From Bromus sterilis (taxonomy: Eukaryota > Streptophyta > Magnoliopsida > Poales > Poaceae), in NCBI GenBank assembly GCA_950022295.1, contig OX465601.1, forward strand, positions 77,199,501 to 77,263,500: a stretch of DNA of 64,000 nt, in the 5' to 3' direction. Under the pieces are notes generated by a model. It made no database searches, was not told the origin of the DNA, and worked only from the letters and a program-made list of their open reading frames with translations. This document shows positions 60,116 through 64,000 of the stretch, piece by piece (the stretch's first letter is position 1; each line of letters begins with the position of its first letter). Both the position numbers and the translations under genes were made by a program.

Positions 60116-63100
60116 TGTCAGAACCCTCTGCTAGGTATGTGCTAGGGTTAGCAAGTAACTTGCATCATGTTAAAAAAAATTCAAAAGAAATTGAAATGGG
60201 AAAAGAAAATCCCCCAGATGAATTTAATTCACATGGCCAGATAAAAAGTTGCTCCAAAAATTCCTTTTGCATTTTTGAAAACTCACATAAATGAGTGTGA
60301 TCACATATAAAGTGATGTGGTAGCATTCCCATGCTCATGGATTTTTCAAATGTTCAAAACAGGAGCTTGGAATTAAATTAAACCCCTATTTGAATTAAAG
60401 TTCAAATAATTTGAATTTTAAAAATGTTCAAACTTTATAAGTGGCTAGGCTATTATATTTTGAGGCCATATAAAAAGTTTCAGCATTTTATAAAATGCCT
60501 AGCTATTTATTTAGCACAGCAAAACAAGTGACAGAAAAGAAAATAGAAAAGAAAAAGGAAAGGGGAAGAACTTACCTGGAAGTGGCCCGACTTAAACCCC
60601 GTAGCCCAGCAGCCCAGCCTACCCCACCTTGTCGTCTACCTCCCCCGCGCCCCGAAGGTACTCGCTGTAATGCATGCACTCGCCGCCGACGCCGCCTTGC
60701 CACCTCCTTCTTGCCGTGGACGACCCCGAAACCCCTAGACACGCCACCACGACGCCCTAGAACCTCTGGTCACTTTTCCCCTCTCGCAGCTCACCTTCCC
60801 CTCTCTCCCGCTCGAGTTCGTCGCCGCCGGAAGCTCGCGCCGGAGCGCGTCGCCGCACCTGCGTGGCCACCGTCTTCTTCGAGCTTCCCCGAGGTGTCCA
60901 GCAGCCTAGCCGTGCTCGACTACGTCACCTTGCGCAAGGAATCGATCCCGGAAGACCCCGAGCCCCCGCAATCCTCACCAACTCGCCGCCGGCCGCCGTG
61001 AGAACCTCGCCGGAATTCGTCGCCTCCAGAGCCCCTACGACCCCGCCGTCTTCTCCGTTCTCTCCGGGGTGAGCTCCTGCGTCTTTCCCCTCTTCTAGCG
61101 CTCCTCCCCATGGCCTCTTACGTCGATCCCATCACGGCCATGCTACGGCCGCCGCCCGAGCACGTCGTCGGCGAGCCTCCGGCAGCTCCCTTTCCCCCCC
61201 CCGTGCGCACAGGTCGACGCGGGCGACAACGGGGAGCATCTAGGTGCCCTCCCCGTGCCATTTGGTGGCCGGGAGTACCCTCCCGTGTGTGCGTCGCCGT
61301 GCACTGGTGCCACTGGTGGCTAACCGCCGGTGAGGCCTAGTTAATTAGGCCTAATCCCCCACTAACCCCCACCCACATCCACTGACAGTGGGGCCCAGGG
61401 CCCCCTAATCCCCCTGGTTAGTTTAAAACTAACCGGGTTATTTAACCCAGTCACTGACAGCCTTGGCCCACATGTCAGCCCCCCTGCGTCATGCTGACGT
61501 CTTGATGACGTAGTAAATCCTTTTCCAATTAAAAGAAATCCAAAAAATCCAAAAAAAGGATTAAACTTTGGAAATTCATAACTAATTCATTTTAACTCCA
61601 AATTGGACAAATAATATGTCTAAAACTATCAGAAAAATACAAGGATTCTGAATATGCACTTTGTTTTCATGTTTGACCATTTTAAAATGGGTGGACAGTG
61701 GCATATGTGCATATGGATCCTTTTCAAATTCAAATTTGGAGTGATTTTGCAAATGACTTTGCAACACACTTCTTTTAAATGGTTTCATCCACACATCATA
61801 GACTTTACCTCACCTTTACAACATCACTTCATGCTCAACCATTTCAAATGAACATTCATGGATCCAAATGCATTTGAAATTCATCGATAAATCAAATGGA
61901 GTTTGAATTTGCAATTCAATTGCAATATACTCCTTTTAAATGGAATAACTCACACATCAGTGACACATACATCAAGTTTCAACTTCAACTCATGTGTTTG
62001 AGCATTGTCTTTTTATTGTTTCGATGTTTGTGTTGTTTGTCGAATAGAGGTGGAGCCGGAACCCGAGGTCACCCCCTTCGTTGAAGACCCCGATACTGAA
62101 CCTCGTCAGAAAGGCAAGCAAACCCCATTGATCATGTCGATAAAACCCCATTTCCCTCTCAGTCTCGCTTATGCATTGTTTAGGATGATTACCATGCTAT
62201 GTTTCTACCGCATAGATTAACCCATTCCTTTGAATGACCTATCATTTGTCACAGTAGTAAGCAAACCACAATCCTAGCAAATGTAGGAGTTGGTTGGTAT
62301 CATGTGGCCCCTGCAACTGTTACTGCTTATTGCATGCTTAGAGTTACCATGAGGTTACTATTTTGTGAGTCGGGATGGTAGTGATCATGTTGATGATGGT
62401 GGAAATGTGTTGGTGAATCTACCCTAATACAAGGTGAACGATGAGAGGCTGTGTAGGAGTACACAGTGGGTTGTCTCGTTGAACACCGCCTTAAGCCCGA
62501 GTTCTTGTGTGGTGATCCAAGACGAAGAGTACTACCACATGTTGGGCACATGGACCCCCGCTCAACCTACTAACTCACCCCTTCTCAGTTCAATGAGTCG
62601 CAGTAGTTCGGAGTTCTGGTAGGTCTGTGGCATGGTCTGCAAAGTGGAAGAACGGCTATTCAGACCGGCTATTCAGACCGGCTTGGGACCCTGCACACAT
62701 CTTTTGAGACCACATCGGTAAACCGGCCGAGTTCACGATGTGGACTGCAGCCCAGATAGGCATCTCCATTGGATGTGAGTTGGCTGTGAGGTAAAAGTTG
62801 TGGAAATTTATCCTCGCAGGGTTAATAAAGTATTCGAATAGCCGCGTCCGCGGTAAGGGACTACTTGGAAAGTTGTGCTCGATTATTAGACAACTTCAAT
62901 GGATGCTTATAAAACTTGCCAAGATAAGCGTGAGTGCTATGGCGTGCTTCCTCGTGGGGAGTCGAGGAAGGCACCATAGTGGTGTAATTGGTTGGAGACA
63001 TGTAGTGGACTCATGTACGCTTCTTACCTCAAGTCTGGTACTCGTAGTTCAGGACTAGCCAAGTCAAAGCTGGCACTTCTACTTATGAACCCCACCTCCC

Positions 63101-63977
63101 TTTACCTTGATACATGTGCATGAGTAGTATAGTTCCTACGTAAGTCTTGCTGAGTACGACTTTGTACTCACGTTTGCTTATTCTATGTTTTAGATGAACC
63201 CACTGACCCCAAAGGTGGATTCTTCCTCGAGCTCGACGACTGAAGACCAACCTAGTGTAGTCCCAGTCAGCAGACTGGTTCCCTCGTGAAGGGCTTATTT
63301 ATAAATAAGGCTTCTCTAAGCCATTTGTTAAACTTGTCTGTACTCAGACCTACTTTGCTTCCGCATGCTTGTTGTAATGTTGGATCACAGTCTCGTGATC
63401 TCTGTGTGCACTCTGTAAGAGTTATCAATAAAGTTGTAAACTTTGTAGAGAATTGCAATGATACCTGCTGTTCATACTAGACATGTGTGTTGCGTGTATG
63501 ATTATAACATGCATGTCTTAGTATGGGTTTTCGAGACCTTAGTTGTGATCTGGCTGGCGGTCTTTTATACACCAAGTGGCCCTTAGATGTGCGCATCTTG
63601 GTGCATCGCGATGCGATTACTCGTGACTCCGTCACGTGCACACTTTGATGTATGATCGAGCCCGCCCTAGACCCCGACTAAGTGATCGGGCTGGAGTAAG
63701 TCTATGTGTAAGGGTTATGATACAATCGATAGTATGGTTGAGGCGACTTGTCTATGAGTATGGGAGTGCACCACGCATATCATTCAGACTTGTGTGCGTA
63801 CGATGAGGACCCATCTCAGTTGATCATCCGGCCTGGATGGGATGCCCCTCACGTCCGATGCCTTCCGAGAACGTTCTGTGCTTGTCCTTGTCTGCTTAGA
63901 CAAGTGGGTACGGTTCTCGGCTCTCTATATGATTGTGTTGTAGCGAGTCTTGCATACGCTAACCCCGGGTCCCGACA
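60116..63977 (+). repeat. 5' LTR of element G (3,862 bp)
   Basis: It begins TGTCAGAACCC and ends GGGTCCCGACA, an imperfect inverted pair. A weak TATA-like TATAAAA lies at 60489-60495, with a GC-rich block at 60590-61350 followed by AT-rich DNA. The proline-rich ORF at 60495-61001 lies in this block and is not supported as a gene. Confidence 0.82.
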
Positions 63978-63981
63978 GACT

Positions 63982-63993
63982 TGGTATCAGAGC
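63982..63993 (+). other. Primer binding site of element G
   Basis: TGGTATCAGAGC lies four bases after the LTR end, an exact tRNA-Met-type site. Confidence 0.85.
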
Positions 63994-64000
63994 AGGACTG

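Larger units (their letters stand above)
60116..64000 (+). mobile_element. Element G: long-LTR retrotransposon, 5' end only
   Basis: A 3.86-kb LTR and a primer site are followed by the window end. It is inserted into element F integrase; the flanking 5-mer on the left is CAAGT (60111-60115). Its primer site is shared with A, B and F, so it is probably a gypsy element of a related group. Confidence 0.82.

Noticed and set aside
60495..61001. 168-aa ORF with basic start
   Set aside because: It is inside LTR G across the TATA region and GC block; no homology recognised.

Overview
The window looks like intergenic DNA of a large-genome grass, most likely a Triticeae species (wheat, rye, barley or Aegilops). 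Three things point there. One LTR end carries the ATGCCCTAGAGGCAATAATA motif that I associate with the BARE-1/WIS/Angela Copia group. There are several Ty3/gypsy elements with LTRs near 4 kb. Two members of a spliced plant gene family with plant-type introns are present. The assignment to Triticeae is an inference. No bacterial genes, rRNA, tRNA or CRISPR were seen.

Layout. (1) 1-2038, minus: the 5' half of an apparently intact five-exon gene that runs off the left edge; it probably belongs to a grass family of Ulp1/mobile-domain-like proteins. (2) 2039-4309: its flank, then AT-rich decayed DNA with an old segmental duplication. (3) 4310-17162: minus-strand LTR element A (LTRs over 4 kb, internal domain only about 0.7 kb), whose 5' LTR is split by plus-strand element B of the same family (10768-16019). 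(4) 17163-20236: AT-rich DNA with a small hairpin and repeats. (5) 20237-31833, plus: a second, broken member of the same gene family. One exon is split by minus-strand Copia element H (20995-30143), whose two 2,016-bp LTRs show no difference where I compared them. The gene is then cut off just before its expected catalytic region by element F.

(6) 31834 to at least 60115, plus: gypsy element F with a 4.6-kb LTR and a gag-protease-RT-RNase H-integrase region, decayed in parts. Two related minus-strand Athila-type elements sit inside it: C (37267-44624) in gag and D (47018-58994) in RNase H. Both went in exactly, with 5-bp target duplications, so the F reading frame can be followed across each. 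D's own 5' LTR is interrupted by solo LTR E (53675-57411), of the A/B family. (7) 60116-64000: element G, a 3.86-kb LTR plus primer binding site, inserted into F integrase and leaving the window.

Relative order: E is younger than D; C, D and G are younger than F; F and H are younger than the gene they break; B is younger than A. F carries gag-pol, while A, B and E look like non-autonomous relatives sharing a leader motif with it. D keeps gag and protease only, and C keeps one long ORF of unknown function, so both would need proteins in trans. H carries only decayed pol yet has matching LTRs, so it was probably mobilised in trans recently. The most interesting points are these non-autonomous elements, the shared leader motifs that could act in packaging, and the gag-less ORF in C.
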